This document shows positions 1 to 9,074 of a stretch of 64,000 nt of DNA, in pieces. The translations under genes and the position numbers were made by a program. The notes under the pieces were generated by a model. That model had not been told where the DNA came from and did not search any database. It saw only the letters and a list, made by a program, of their open reading frames with translations. The DNA lies in contig CAMDDU010000004.1 in NCBI GenBank assembly GCA_945892985.1, positions 95,698 to 159,697 of the forward strand, given 5' to 3'. Source of the stretch: CAITSH01 sp945892985 (GTDB taxonomy: Bacteria; Pseudomonadota; Gammaproteobacteria; Burkholderiales; SG8-39). Numbering within the stretch: position 1 is the stretch's first letter; the number at the start of each line of letters is the position of its first letter.

Positions 1-1573
1 CGTTGCCAAAACTGCGGTAAAGATTATTCAGCCCCGGCGCACGAAAAGCGCGATAGGTGGAACCGCGCAACGAGAACTTGTCATTCAGTTCGTAACGCGC
101 CGAAAAAGCCGGGTTGAATGCACGCTTGGACACATCGTCCACCGCGCCACCCGAGCTTGAGCTTATTGCGGTTCCGGCGGTGTTGAAATTGGTCTGTTGC
201 GCAATGCCCTTGGTGCTCGCATAACTGTCCCAGCGTGTACTGATGCTCAACTCCAATGCGTCTAGGGGCGAAAGCTTGAACTGGCCGAACACACCGGTGA
301 AGGTCTGCGCACCACCGCCGTAGTTTTTGCGCTGCAGCCGCATTGCAGCGGGCAGCGCTGCGGTAGGCGTGGCATAACTTTGCTGATCGTCTTCACCGGA
401 AATCTTGCGCAGGTCCGCACCCAGCTGCATGCCGGTGAGCAGACCGCGGAAGGCGCGTGAATACATCACCGATCCGCCTTTTTCACGATAAGTGTTCAGA
501 TCGTAGGAGGTGGCGTACTGTTGGGTCGCCGCCCCCTGCTGCGCGGCAGTAGCCCCGAGAGAGCTGATGGGCGCACCGCACGCAAATACCGTGCTGGTAT
601 AGCAACCCGCTCCATTGTATTTGTCGAAAGTCAGCCACTGCGACCAATAATTGGCCTGGACATTGGACTTGTCGTCAAAATACTTGGTCACGCTGCCGGC
701 GAGGTCCGGACTGCGTTGTACATTGCTGCCGTACAAGTAGCCGCCGATGTCCTCGTTCTGCTTGTGATAGCCCATGCGTACAAAACCATTAAGGTCGGTT
801 GAGGGCTTGAAAAAAGCCGTCAGGCGCATGTTTTCGTTATAGGCCGTCGACGCGCCCCGGCCCGGCCAATACTGCGCGTTGTAGGCGGGAACGATGGTGT
901 TATAGCCGTCGGTGTTGAAAGAATCGGCCGCCAGGTTGATGCTCAGGGCATCCGAGATGACAAAATTCTTGCTGATCGCCCCGTTAAGCGTGGTGCGGCT
1001 GCCGATACTGGCGCTGGCCTCGCCGTCCGAACCCCTTGGTCGCTTGGAAATAATGTTGATCACACCGCCCACTGCGAGATTGCCCCACAAGCTGGAGCCG
1101 CCGCCACGCACCACCTCAACCCGCTCAATCGAGGACAAGGGGATTTTGAACCACTGGATGGTGGTGTAGAACGGATCGTGAATCGGCATGCCGTCGAGCA
1201 GCACCAGCACCTTTTTATCCATGCCACGAAACTTGATATTGTGCCCGGTCGGGTCGGTGATGGCCGACTGCGTTCCCTGCACACCCAGACCCGGCACGTT
1301 GCGCAGCAACTGGTCAAGACTCTGCGCCGGGGAGTTCTGAATTTCCTTTTGCGTGATCACCGTGGTGTACAAGGGCATATCTTCAAGACGCGTATCGCCG
1401 CGGCTTGCCGTAACAACGACTGCCCCCAGTGTTTCAAGGACGGCGGGAGTGGCAGGTGCCTGTTGCGCCTGCGCCGCGTGGGCGCAAAAGAGTGCGCCGA
1501 CAAGCGCGGGGGAAATGGCCATGCGGAAGCCGGCTTCCTTCATGGCATGAATAACATGCAAAAACGGTTTCAT
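1..1573 (-). CDS. TonB-dependent outer-membrane receptor (partial, C-terminus beyond left edge)
   Basis: Reading leftwards from 1573, the first ~520 residues of a TonB-dependent receptor are visible; the C-terminal barrel lies beyond the window. A signal peptide ends near AQAQQ, followed by a TonB-box-like VVVTASR and a plug domain with RGMDKKVLVLLDGMPI and IERVEVVRGGGSSLWG, then VGGVINI, as in BtuB/CirA-like receptors. The barrel part has alternating aromatic strands. The start has AGGAGAACCTA directly upstream; an internal Met at residue 18 is an alternative. It is the last gene of a minus-strand metal region that also holds a ZnuD-like receptor, so a metal or metallophore substrate is likely (inference). 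The substrate cannot be read from the sequence. Confidence 0.9.
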   Translation of the reverse strand, partial: MKPFLHVIHAMKEAGFRMAISPALVGALFCAHAAQAQQAPATPAVLETLGAVVVTASRGDTRLEDMPLYTTVITQKEIQNSPAQSLDQLLRNVPGLGVQGTQSAITDPTGHNIKFRGMDKKVLVLLDGMPIHDPFYTTIQWFKIPLSSIERVEVVRGGGSSLWGNLAVGGVINIISKRPRGSDGEASASIGSRTTLNGAISKNFVISDALSINLAADSFNTDGYNTIVPAYNAQYWPGRGASTAYNENMRLTAFFKPSTDLNGFVRMGYHKQNEDIGGYLYGSNVQRSPDLAGSVTKYFDDKSNVQANYWSQWLTFDKYNGAGCYTSTVFACGAPISSLGATAAQQGAATQQYATSYDLNTYREKGGSVMYSRAFRGLLTGMQLGADLRKISGEDDQQSYATPTAALPAAMRLQRKNYGGGAQTFTGVFGQFKLSPLDALELSISTRWDSYASTKGIAQQTNFNTAGTAISSSSGGAVDDVSKRAFNPAFSARYELNDKFSLRGSTYRAFRAPGLNNLYRSFGN

Positions 1574-1601
1574 TAGGTTCTCCTGAACCTGAATTGAGAG
1601 C

Positions 1602-1646
1602 TGCGGACGCAACTTATTTGTCCGCATGCGGCGCCTCAGCGCCGCG
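1602..1646. promoter_or_regulatory. Two inverted repeats upstream of the TonB receptor
   Basis: A perfect 7-bp inverted repeat, TGCGGAC-N11-GTCCGCA (1602-1608 and 1620-1626), lies about 30-50 bp upstream of the receptor start. It is followed by a strong hairpin GCGGCGC-CTCA-GCGCCGC at 1628-1645. The first could be an operator for the receptor. The second could be the terminator of the DUF2946 gene, though it lacks a T-run. Function is inferred from position only. Confidence 0.35.
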
Positions 1647-1663
1647 CCACTACAACGCGAATT

Positions 1664-2044
1664 TCAGGAGAGAACCGGGGGGGCTCGTGGATGAGCGGGG
1701 AAATAGCCGAAGGGCTCAGCCGGCGGGAGCGCGGCAGCGGCCAACTGGAAATCGGCAGCCTTGGGAACGTGCAGTGCGCTTGAAACAGCCGCCGCTGGCA
1801 AAGCGAATCCATCAGCGCCACGGGTACAGAAGGAGCAGTCCGGCAAATGCGCCGACTCCACCGGTTGGGGCAACACATTCCCACCGCTGAATGTCTTGAC
1901 CCCGCCAACTGTACAAATTTCCGTCGAAGGATCGAAGGCGCCAGCCGGTTTCGCGTTGGCGGCCAGCGGCCATAGCGCGTTAAACGCCATAGCCAAAATA
2001 GCCAGCCAGACCGCAATGCGGCGCGATTTCAAGGACATACCCAT
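1664..2044 (-). CDS. DUF2946-like small exported protein
   Basis: This 126-residue protein has an N-terminal signal or anchor segment (residues about 10-32, ending near ANAKP), a CxxC-like CSFC motif in the middle, and a C-terminus PRAPPVLS. That layout fits the DUF2946 family of small secreted proteins, often found near TonB-dependent metal receptors. The molecular role is not established. Two other small proteins in this window (5962-6309 and 9273-9587) end in the same RAPP-x-x-S pattern, so they look like relatives. It lies directly upstream of the receptor at 1-1573 on the same strand and may be co-transcribed with it. Confidence 0.7.
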   Translation of the reverse strand: MGMSLKSRRIAVWLAILAMAFNALWPLAANAKPAGAFDPSTEICTVGGVKTFSGGNVLPQPVESAHLPDCSFCTRGADGFALPAAAVSSALHVPKAADFQLAAAALPPAEPFGYFPAHPRAPPVLS

Positions 2045-2109
2045 TTACAAATTTTACCCAAAAAGCACCCTCCAGGCAATGCAGGCCACATCGCCGGGGG
2101 CTTTGCCGC

Positions 2110-3492
2110 CTAGCTTTTGGTTTCGATGCCGGTGACCGCCTGCACGCCCATGACACCGAACAGCGCCAGGATCAACTCGTTGGCACCGCGAATTTTTACC
2201 GCCTTGCCGGCCTGGTGAAGTTTGCTGAAAGTGTTGAGCAACTGGCCCGCGTTAGCGAAATCAACACGCGCCACAGCGGAAAAATCAATCACCACCGGAT
2301 TGCAGCCGGCGGCGTAATCAACAACAGCCTTCAGCGTGCCGCAGTCAGTGCCGGTAATCTCCCCGCTCAAGCACATAAGCTGTTCCGACAACGGCGCCGG
2401 CGATGCTCCGGCGGGGGACTGCAGCGTTTGCGGCACGACCGCGGCCGGCTCCCAGGCCGGCGGGGACAATTCATAGGTAATGGCAAAGTTGAGCGCAGCC
2501 TCTTCATAGGCATCCTGCAGGCCAAGCATCTGGTAGACCTCGAGCAAGAGAAGCCAGACCGCCTGGTCGGTACTCCCATCACCAAGCGTCGCCTGAGCGG
2601 CGAGCAAGGCGATGAACCGCCCCTCGGCCGATAAGGCCACAGACGTTCCACCCCGCCTGAGTTGCTGCAGGCATTGCAACAATATGCGGCAACCGGTCGC
2701 ATCAACCGCGGCCAGCTTGGCCAGATCAAGGCGCACCGCCGGGCTCTTGCCCGCGATCTGCCGCATCTGGTCGATTTGTGTGGTGATACGGGCATCGAGC
2801 ACATCGCCAAACTCGACAAAACCGCAGCCTACGGCGCTGGGCGTCGCGGCAATGGTCTTGGCCTGCTGCTCAATCCAGGTCGGCGGTGAGCGCTCGAACT
2901 TGGCCGCAAACGCCAGCGCGCGCTCCTCGTGCTCTTTTTTCATGCCCAGGTGCTGGTACATGTCAAACAACATCAGCCACACCTGTCGCGCGACCTTGCC
3001 GGCGTCATCTTCGTTCACAGCCTGTAGCAGCACGGCGAGCGCACTTTGGTCCTGGGCGTTGGCAAACAGGATCGCCGCCTCCTCGACCACGGCCAGCGCA
3101 TCTGGGCTGCTGGTAACCTCAATGCTCATCACCGAGTCGGGCGGCGGCGGTTTGCGCTGCGGCCTTGGCGACAGGGGTGGGGGCGGTGTCGGCGCAAGCC
3201 TTGCCGCAGATTTGAGCGCCTTAGCCATCGCCGGCACAGCCGCCAGCGGCGACACGGCGGGGGCAGATAGACCAGATGCCGCCGTTACCAAACCGGCGGC
3301 ACCCATGGGCAGCGCAACAAAGCTGGTGAAATCGAGCGAGAGGTCGGCGTCCTGATCAAGCGCAGACGCGTTGGGCAACGCGCGCTTGTCAGGCTGGGCC
3401 TGACTTTTCGCTACCGGACCCGAAGCAGGTTTTTTTGGCTCGGGCTTTTTGGACGGCGAATCGTCTTTCTTACCGAACAGGGAAAAGACCAC
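2110..3492 (-). CDS. Two-STAS-domain protein with duplicated helical segments
   Basis: This 460-residue soluble protein starts with a Lys/Pro/Ala-rich tail (residues 1-120, including PPPPLSPRP). It then carries two copies of one layout: a helical segment (about 125-205, QVWLMLFDMYQHLG with SPPTW) followed by a STAS-like domain (about 215-300), and again QAVWLLLLEVYQMLG with SPPAW (about 300-350) followed by a STAS-like domain (about 370-455). The helical units resemble the FimV C-terminal or TPR-like segments found in betaproteobacterial STAS proteins. STAS domains bind anti-sigma-type kinases or act as scaffolds; no partner kinase is nearby. It sits between two TonB receptor units but need not share their function. 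Confidence 0.75.
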   Translation of the reverse strand: MVFSLFGKKDDSPSKKPEPKKPASGPVAKSQAQPDKRALPNASALDQDADLSLDFTSFVALPMGAAGLVTAASGLSAPAVSPLAAVPAMAKALKSAARLAPTPPPPLSPRPQRKPPPPDSVMSIEVTSSPDALAVVEEAAILFANAQDQSALAVLLQAVNEDDAGKVARQVWLMLFDMYQHLGMKKEHEERALAFAAKFERSPPTWIEQQAKTIAATPSAVGCGFVEFGDVLDARITTQIDQMRQIAGKSPAVRLDLAKLAAVDATGCRILLQCLQQLRRGGTSVALSAEGRFIALLAAQATLGDGSTDQAVWLLLLEVYQMLGLQDAYEEAALNFAITYELSPPAWEPAAVVPQTLQSPAGASPAPLSEQLMCLSGEITGTDCGTLKAVVDYAAGCNPVVIDFSAVARVDFANAGQLLNTFSKLHQAGKAVKIRGANELILALFGVMGVQAVTGIETKS

Positions 3493-3706
3493 GGTTTGCC
3501 TTGGTTTTGCGTGTCGGAGTGAACGTAACGTCGCCGCCGATTATTCCACCGTCATCAGCGCAAATCAATGGAAATCCCAACCGGCTTTCAGCCGGTCGGA
3601 TACCCGCGACATGGCCTGCATAAACAACACAACAAGCGTTTCTGCGGCCCGCCCGTCTCCCCCGGACAGGCTTCCAAAGGAGACGGACTGCAGGCTTGCG
3701 GCACGC
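3493..3706. other. Intergenic region with one small hairpin
   Basis: This gap of about 210 bp lies between the ZnuD-like gene and the STAS gene. A short hairpin ACCGGC-TTTCA-GCCGGT is visible near 3580-3597. No credible gene is present. Confidence 0.3.
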
Positions 3707-5866
3707 TCAGAACAAACCGCGCACGCCAACCAGAACCCCGCGCCCGGGCATGGGCGCAACATCCTTGACAAAAGAAACATGGTTACGCGCCTCCTGGTTG
3801 AGCAGGTTGTTGCCGCGCAGGAAGGCATCCCAATTCGCAGCGCCCGTCCTGAAACGATAACTCACGTTGGCATTGACCAGTGTGTAGGCATCCGTGGCGC
3901 GCTCGTTGGCACTGACGCGGTTTTGTTTTGCCGCATGTTCAACGTCAATCCCGGAACTCCATTGCTGGAGGCGATACTCCAGGCCGACGCCAAGGCGCAA
4001 GGGCGAAATGCGCGGCAGCGGCTGGCCGGTATCGCTGATTGTCGCCCGGACGTAATCGGCCTTGAGTTTCAGATCAAGATCCCCGCCCTTGTCCATGATG
4101 CGAAACCGCCCCTGTGCCTCCAGGCCGCGAAACTCCGCCGGGACGGCGCGGAACACCGACTCGGGCAGAATTTTTGACGCCGCACCGGCGTTGTTGGACA
4201 CGGTGGAGGTGCCGTCGCCAAAGTCGGACAAATTGTCACCGGCCGCGCTGCTGTGCCCGGCGGCATCGCGCGTAACGCCGCTGTCGGCCAGGGTGATGAA
4301 ATTCCTGAAACGGTTGTAGAACACGCCCACTGACCCGGAATTGGCGCCCGAGCGCATGCGCAAAGCCACATCAACGGCCTTGGACTGCTCTTTGCCAACA
4401 CTGCTGTTGCCGACCTCGAAGCGACCGGTCGCAACATGCGGGCCGTTGGCGAACAACTCGGCGTAGGTCGGCGCGCGTTCGGTGTAAGCGGTGTTTGCCG
4501 CGACAGAAAGCGTCGGTGAAATGGCGTACACGACGCCAAGGCTCAGGGCCTTCGGGGCAAAGTCCCGCGTCTGCGCGGCGCCAAAGCGCGGCGTGCCGGC
4601 CAGTGACGAGGCGGACGTGGTTGGAATCACCGCGCCGCCACCTGCCGATTTCACCCGGCTTGCGTCCACCCTCGCACCGGCGTTGAGCTTCCAGCCACCG
4701 AGCGGCAGCTCTTCGTAAATGAACAGGCCCCTGGCTTCGGTATTCGTTTGCGGCACGAAGGCCTCGTTGCCAAGCGCGGAAAAATCGGCGTTATTGAACT
4801 GCATCCCGATCATGCCGCGGAGCGGGCCGAGGGTGCCGTGCTTTGCCTCGATACGAGACTCATAGCCCTTGTTCTTGAACGTCGTGGCGACTACGCCGGC
4901 ATCTATCTCGCGATGCTCGTAGCCGGTGCGGCCGTACTTGAACTTCACCCCCTCGATGAAACCGCCGACCTCGCGCACCTCCCCGGCAAGATCCCAGCGC
5001 GCGCTTTTCATATCGACGCGCACCGCCGCTTCTATTGGCGAACCGTAATTGGTATTAAAGTCCGAATAGGAGAGTCCGGCGAAACCCTTGTCCCAGGTCA
5101 ACGAGGCGCCCAGCGCACCGCCGTCGGAATTGGCCCGGCTATTGCGAACAAAATCCCGGGGCTGCGCGGTGGCCGCGGTATCGGCAGCGCGCTGGCGCGC
5201 CGAGCGCGCAAAACCCGGTATTTGTGTGTTGTCCGTCTTGCGCGCGTACATATCCGCGTGCACGGCAAAGCTGCCGTTCCCGGCATCGATCTTCACCGCC
5301 CCGCTTTTTTCGTTGTCGGCACCGCCAAAGCGCGGTTCGATGGCACCGGTCACGCCGTTGATCGCCTCCTGGGGCACACGGTTGTCGATGACGTTGACCA
5401 CCCCACCCACGGCATTGCCGCCGTAGAGCAGCGCCGCCGGTCCGCGTACCACCTCGATGCGATCGGCGATAAGCGGATCGACCGCCACCGCGTGATCAAA
5501 CGACAGCGAAGAAGCATCGAGCACGCCGACGCCGTTTTGCAGGATGCGCACGCGGTCGCTATCGAGACCGCGGATAACCGGCCGGCTGGCGCCGGCGCCA
5601 AAGGAGGTGCCCGAAAGCCCGGGCTCGCCCGAGAGGGTCTCGCCAAGCGTGCTGGCGCGCCTTAGCATCAGACTCTGGCCCTGCAGTACCGAAGCGGGAA
5701 CGGCAAGGTCGAACAGACTGCTCGAACCCAGCGGGTTGGCAGTGACCGTGACGGCAACGTCGCTTTGCTTCGTTTCGGGGGCTTTTTGTTGCTGTTGTGC
5801 GTAGGTACCTGCCGGGAAAGCCAGCGCGCACGCCACGGCGATTCCCATTTTTCTTTGATTGAACAT
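3707..5866 (-). CDS. znuD: ZnuD-like TonB-dependent zinc receptor
   Basis: A complete 719-residue TonB-dependent receptor. The signal peptide ends at GTYAQQQQ, then comes a TonB-box-like VAVTVTANP and a plug domain with RPVIRGLDSDRVRILQNG, SFDHAVAVDPL, DRIEVVRGPAALLYGG and VGGVVNVIDNRVP. That plug signature is characteristic of ZnuD, the zinc piracy receptor described in Neisseria. The barrel ends in a terminal Phe (VGVRGLF), as expected for BAM recognition. Its neighbours are a DUF3299 protein, an ABC transporter, a CobW GTPase, a Zur-type regulator and a ZIP permease, which supports zinc as substrate. No palindrome like the one upstream of the ZIP gene was found immediately upstream. Confidence 0.85.
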   Translation of the reverse strand: MFNQRKMGIAVACALAFPAGTYAQQQQKAPETKQSDVAVTVTANPLGSSSLFDLAVPASVLQGQSLMLRRASTLGETLSGEPGLSGTSFGAGASRPVIRGLDSDRVRILQNGVGVLDASSLSFDHAVAVDPLIADRIEVVRGPAALLYGGNAVGGVVNVIDNRVPQEAINGVTGAIEPRFGGADNEKSGAVKIDAGNGSFAVHADMYARKTDNTQIPGFARSARQRAADTAATAQPRDFVRNSRANSDGGALGASLTWDKGFAGLSYSDFNTNYGSPIEAAVRVDMKSARWDLAGEVREVGGFIEGVKFKYGRTGYEHREIDAGVVATTFKNKGYESRIEAKHGTLGPLRGMIGMQFNNADFSALGNEAFVPQTNTEARGLFIYEELPLGGWKLNAGARVDASRVKSAGGGAVIPTTSASSLAGTPRFGAAQTRDFAPKALSLGVVYAISPTLSVAANTAYTERAPTYAELFANGPHVATGRFEVGNSSVGKEQSKAVDVALRMRSGANSGSVGVFYNRFRNFITLADSGVTRDAAGHSSAAGDNLSDFGDGTSTVSNNAGAASKILPESVFRAVPAEFRGLEAQGRFRIMDKGGDLDLKLKADYVRATISDTGQPLPRISPLRLGVGLEYRLQQWSSGIDVEHAAKQNRVSANERATDAYTLVNANVSYRFRTGAANWDAFLRGNNLLNQEARNHVSFVKDVAPMPGRGVLVGVRGLF

Positions 5867-5961
5867 GCTTTGCTCCTAATGCGCATACCGTCGAATGCGG
5901 CCTGCGCCGCAACGGCAAACATGGCCGCCTCCGCAAGAGAAGCGGCGTCCTTTGCAGCAGA

Positions 5962-6309
5962 CTAGGAGACAGAGGGCGGCGCGCGCGATTCAAAAACAAG
6001 GCGCGGCGCAAAAGGCAGCGGAAGGACAAAAGCGGCGACAGCGGTGTCGCCCCTGCAGGAAGCGACGCCGGCGGTCGCACCACCGGGCATGGCGCTGTCA
6101 ATGGCATGAAAGACCAGGCACTGCTCGGCCGGGTGGCCGGTTTGCGGCGTGTTCTGCTCACCGCGCGCGAAGGCAAAGCCGTCATCAGACTGTCCGACCG
6201 CATTGCCGGTCGCCGATCCCATGACGTGGCCCATGCCGTGCAACAGCGCCGCCTGCTGTGAAAACAGCAGGACCAGCGCAATCAGCACATGGCGCAACAA
6301 GCGGGTCAT
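5962..6309 (-). CDS. Small exported His-containing protein, DUF2946-like
   Basis: A 115-residue protein with an N-terminal hydrophobic signal (LIALVLLFSQQAALLHG) followed by His and Met residues (HGMGHVMG), a conserved-looking HPAEQCLVFHAID, and a C-terminus ESRAPPSVS. It is clearly related to the protein at 9273-9587, which shares RHxxxALxLLxSQQ, HPAE-x-CL-x-FHAID and DSRAPPALS. The combination of His residues, secretion and a zinc locus suggests periplasmic metal binding, but that is inference. It lies between the DUF3299 gene and the ZnuD-like gene, same strand. Confidence 0.65.
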   Translation of the reverse strand: MTRLLRHVLIALVLLFSQQAALLHGMGHVMGSATGNAVGQSDDGFAFARGEQNTPQTGHPAEQCLVFHAIDSAMPGGATAGVASCRGDTAVAAFVLPLPFAPRLVFESRAPPSVS

Positions 6310-6389
6310 GTCAACCGCACCCTCATCCGCATTGCGAATGCAACAGCGACAGTGACGATAAAAAGCGCGTAAGCGAACTCTGCATTGGA

Positions 6390-6890
6390 TTATCTAGGCA
6401 CCAGCACTGCATCGGTCAGACGATAGTAAAGACCTGTGGGGTCGTCCTTGAGCACGGCCATTTTTCCGCTGATCAGAATGGGCCCGAATGTATGGGTCAC
6501 CGCGACCTTTGCCTTTACCTCGATCAGGCTCTCCGCCCCGCCGGGCAGGCAAAACCCGCAGGTTACCGGTCTTGCCGAGAGCAGGAAGTGCTTTTGCTTG
6601 TTGCCGGTTTCGAGCGGCATCATGAAACCCTGCAGCCGCACCTCTTTTTTATCGAGCGCGGTGACGGCGTCGGAAAACTGCGCATGAATTTTTTTGTTGA
6701 CCTTGACCTGTTCGACCTGGGTGAGCGTCATCCAGGACACGACTCCCGGAGCTTCGGGCAGCGGCTTGGACGGGATGCCGTCCAGGATGGGTGAACTAAA
6801 CTGCGGCTGCGGTGAAATCGCACCGGAAAACGCATGCAAGGAAAGCGCCGTCATCATGACGGCCGATACGATTGCTATAGCGTGTTTCAT
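6390..6890 (-). CDS. DUF3299 periplasmic protein
   Basis: A 166-residue exported protein. The chosen start is preceded by GGGAGG seven bases upstream and gives a clean signal peptide (IAIVSAVMMTALSLHAFSG). The core contains VRLQGFMMPLE, FLLSARPVTCGFCLPGG and LYYRLTDA, the pattern of DUF3299, with a CGFC pair. As I recall, DUF3299 proteins co-occur with an FtsX-like permease and ATPase in zinc-repressed clusters such as PA4063-PA4066 of Pseudomonas aeruginosa. Here the same trio is present (7234-9074). Likely a periplasmic partner of that ABC complex; the biochemical role is unknown. Confidence 0.8.
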   Translation of the reverse strand: MKHAIAIVSAVMMTALSLHAFSGAISPQPQFSSPILDGIPSKPLPEAPGVVSWMTLTQVEQVKVNKKIHAQFSDAVTALDKKEVRLQGFMMPLETGNKQKHFLLSARPVTCGFCLPGGAESLIEVKAKVAVTHTFGPILISGKMAVLKDDPTGLYYRLTDAVLVPR

Positions 6891-6947
6891 TTGGCCTCCC
6901 GATATTTGGGCTCGCGACGGGAGCAAAATGCCCCCGTCGCTTCACGA

Positions 6948-7214
6948 TCAGTGTTTGTGTTTCATACCGCAGTATTTGCCGATACCGAGTCCCTTGCATT
7001 CTTTTTCCAACTGCGCCTGGCAGTCTTTGTACGGCTTGCCGCTCTCCAGGCATTTGGCGGCATTTTCATGCACTGTCGCCATGACGCGGTGATTGGCGAT
7101 GTCTCCCTTGCGATGCTCTGCAGCGTCCTCTTTTTTATCCGCCGCACGCACACCCGTTGCAAAACTGCAGGCCAGTACGCCCATGATGGCATAGGACAAC
7201 AAGTACTTAGGCAT
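6948..7214 (-). CDS. Small Cys/His-rich periplasmic protein, function unknown
   Basis: An 88-residue protein with a perfect AAGGAG ribosome site and a signal peptide ending near GVRAADKK. The mature part (about 65 residues) contains five His and four Cys: AEHR, ANHRV, TVHENAAKCLE, YKDCQAQLEKEC, GKYCGMKHKH. The spacing suggests metal binding or two disulfides. It sits between the DUF3299 gene and the ABC permease, where the P. aeruginosa cluster has a different His-rich periplasmic protein, so it may be the metal-binding component here (inference). I do not recognise a named family. Confidence 0.7.
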   Translation of the reverse strand: MPKYLLSYAIMGVLACSFATGVRAADKKEDAAEHRKGDIANHRVMATVHENAAKCLESGKPYKDCQAQLEKECKGLGIGKYCGMKHKH

Positions 7215-7233
7215 GGTTCTCTCCTTGATTGAA

Positions 7234-8439
7234 TTAAACATCCGAAAGGGTCTTGGCAATATCAGTGCGATACGCGGCCCAGGCCGGGAGCACGGCGGCG
7301 AGGACCCCCACCAGCAGCGCCAGCACCAGCAAGGCCAGTTCTTCGCCAAGCCAGGTGAAGCCGGTCAGCACAATGCCCTGTTCGGCCGCCAGCCAGTTGC
7401 CGAGCACGCCGGTAAGGGCATGGCCGAGCGCCAGGCCCAGAAGCGCACCGGCCAGGGCCAGCAAAACACCCTCAAGCATCATCAGTGCCATCAATTGCGC
7501 CGGGCGCGCGCCGAGGGTGCGCAGGACGGCAAGGTCGGAGCGCCGCTCTTCGAGTGCGTTATACAGGGCGATGAACAGCGACAGGCCTGCGGCCAGCACC
7601 AGCACCAGGGCAAAACCGCGCAGCACCTCGACACCGGCACCGGCAATGCGAAACAGGCGCGCCGTTTCGTAGGCCGGCGAGGCCGCCTGCAACTCGCTCT
7701 GCCCGTTGATGAAACGCGGTAGTGTCGCCGCCGCCAGCGGCGAGGCGTACTTCACCAGCAACACCGTCACCTCGCGCCCCTCTTCCATCGCCTTGCGATC
7801 TTCGGCGTCTTTCAATTCGTGGTGCACTTCATGCACCTGCCAGACGCTCTCGACCGAAGTCAGCACCAGCCGGTCGAGCACGCTGTTCGACGGCTTGAGC
7901 ACGCCCACCACGCTGTAGGGTGAATCCCCGTGCTCATCACCGCTGCCACCAATGCCATGAACGCCCTTGAGCGTCGCACCCGGGGCAAGGCCGCTGCGCG
8001 CCGCAACCTCGGCACCAAGCACGGCCTCCATCGGCCGCGACCAGAGGCGGCCGGAGGCAATCTGCGCGCCGTAGTGCGCGATGTAATCAGCATTGGTTCC
8101 GACAATGCGATAGCCGTTGAAGCTGTCGCCCATGGCAAGCGGCATCGCCTTGGCGACGAGGCGGTTGCCTGACAATTCCTGCGCCGCCTTGAGGGGAATA
8201 TTGCCGGTGGGTACGTCAAGGTGATAAATGCCCGACAGGATGATCTGCATCGGACTGCCCTTGGCGCCGACGACAAGATCGATGTCCCGGGCATCTCGCT
8301 GCATGCGCTCCTCGAGTTGGGCGGTGGCGAGCATGAGCAGCGTGATGGTGGCGATGCCGAGCGCGAGCAGCAGCACGTTGAGCGCCGTATTGAGCGGCCG
8401 CGCACGCAGGTAGCTTGCGCTGAGCGTGACAAGATTCAT
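7234..8439 (-). CDS. FtsX/MacB-type ABC transporter permease
   Basis: A 401-residue inner-membrane protein with the MacB/FtsX layout: one N-terminal transmembrane helix (residues 18-42), a periplasmic domain of about 230 residues (MacB_PCD-like, containing VVGAKGSPMQIILSGIYHL), and three C-terminal helices (about 275-300, 320-350, 365-390) with the FtsX sequence VLRTLGARPAQLMALMMLEG. It overlaps the ATPase gene by four bases (ATGA), so the two are translationally coupled. With DUF3299 and the small Cys/His protein it forms a cluster typical of zinc-responsive loci. Such transporters move substrates out of the periplasm or act mechanically, rather than classic solute uptake. Confidence 0.85.
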   Translation of the reverse strand: MNLVTLSASYLRARPLNTALNVLLLALGIATITLLMLATAQLEERMQRDARDIDLVVGAKGSPMQIILSGIYHLDVPTGNIPLKAAQELSGNRLVAKAMPLAMGDSFNGYRIVGTNADYIAHYGAQIASGRLWSRPMEAVLGAEVAARSGLAPGATLKGVHGIGGSGDEHGDSPYSVVGVLKPSNSVLDRLVLTSVESVWQVHEVHHELKDAEDRKAMEEGREVTVLLVKYASPLAAATLPRFINGQSELQAASPAYETARLFRIAGAGVEVLRGFALVLVLAAGLSLFIALYNALEERRSDLAVLRTLGARPAQLMALMMLEGVLLALAGALLGLALGHALTGVLGNWLAAEQGIVLTGFTWLGEELALLVLALLVGVLAAVLPAWAAYRTDIAKTLSDV

Positions 8440-9074
8440 GCCGGAGGCGCCAGTTCGAGCACCTGTCCAACACGCCTTTTGACACGCTGGTCGTGTGTTG
8501 CAATCAGCAGCGTTGCGCCAACCGCATCGGCCTGGGCAAACAAGGTGTCGAGCACGCGATCACAGGCGGCATCGTCAAGGCTTGTCGTCGGTTCGTCGGC
8601 AAGCAGCAATGCCGGCCGGTTGACAAGGGCACGGGCAATCGCGACGCGCTGCGCCTGGCCCTGCGACAAGGCACGCGGCTTGGCTGCGGCTTTGTCGGCG
8701 AGACCCAGTCCGCCGAGCAATTGCATCGCCCGCGCACGATCCTGCGGCAGGCCCGCCAGGTATTGCGGCAGCAACACGTTCTCGAGCACGCTCAGTGTTC
8801 TCATCAGATGCAGTTTTTGCAGCACGATGCCGATGCGCCGGGCGCGAAGTCGATCGAGTGCCGCGGGCTTGAGCGCGGAAAAGTCCTGCCCGTCCACAAC
8901 CACCGTCCCGGCGGACGGCTGCAAAAGGCCGGCGATAATGTGCAGCAGCGTGCTCTTGCCGCAACCGGACGCACCCAATATCAGCCAGCGCTCGCCGCGC
9001 CCGGCATCCCATGCACGCAGGGACAGCGCGCCTTTGCCGCCATAGTCGTGCCGCAGTTCGCGCAGTGACAGCAT
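8436..9074 (-). CDS. ABC transporter ATPase (LolD/MacB class)
   Basis: ATP-binding subunit of about 212 residues with Walker A GASGCGKST, Q-loop VLQKLHLM, signature LSQGQAQR, Walker B LLLADEPTTSLDD and the switch His in IATHDQ. The start at 9074 (MLSLRELRHDYGG) gives the usual LolD-like N-terminus. An in-frame TTG at 9122 would add 16 residues. The stop overlaps the permease start. Together they form the energised part of the cluster linked to DUF3299. Confidence 0.85.
   Translation of the reverse strand: MLSLRELRHDYGGKGALSLRAWDAGRGERWLILGASGCGKSTLLHIIAGLLQPSAGTVVVDGQDFSALKPAALDRLRARRIGIVLQKLHLMRTLSVLENVLLPQYLAGLPQDRARAMQLLGGLGLADKAAAKPRALSQGQAQRVAIARALVNRPALLLADEPTTSLDDAACDRVLDTLFAQADAVGATLLIATHDQRVKRRVGQVLELAPPA

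Noticed and set aside
4748..5665. 305-codon plus-strand frame
   Set aside because: Antisense to the ZnuD-like receptor; composition typical of a shadow frame.
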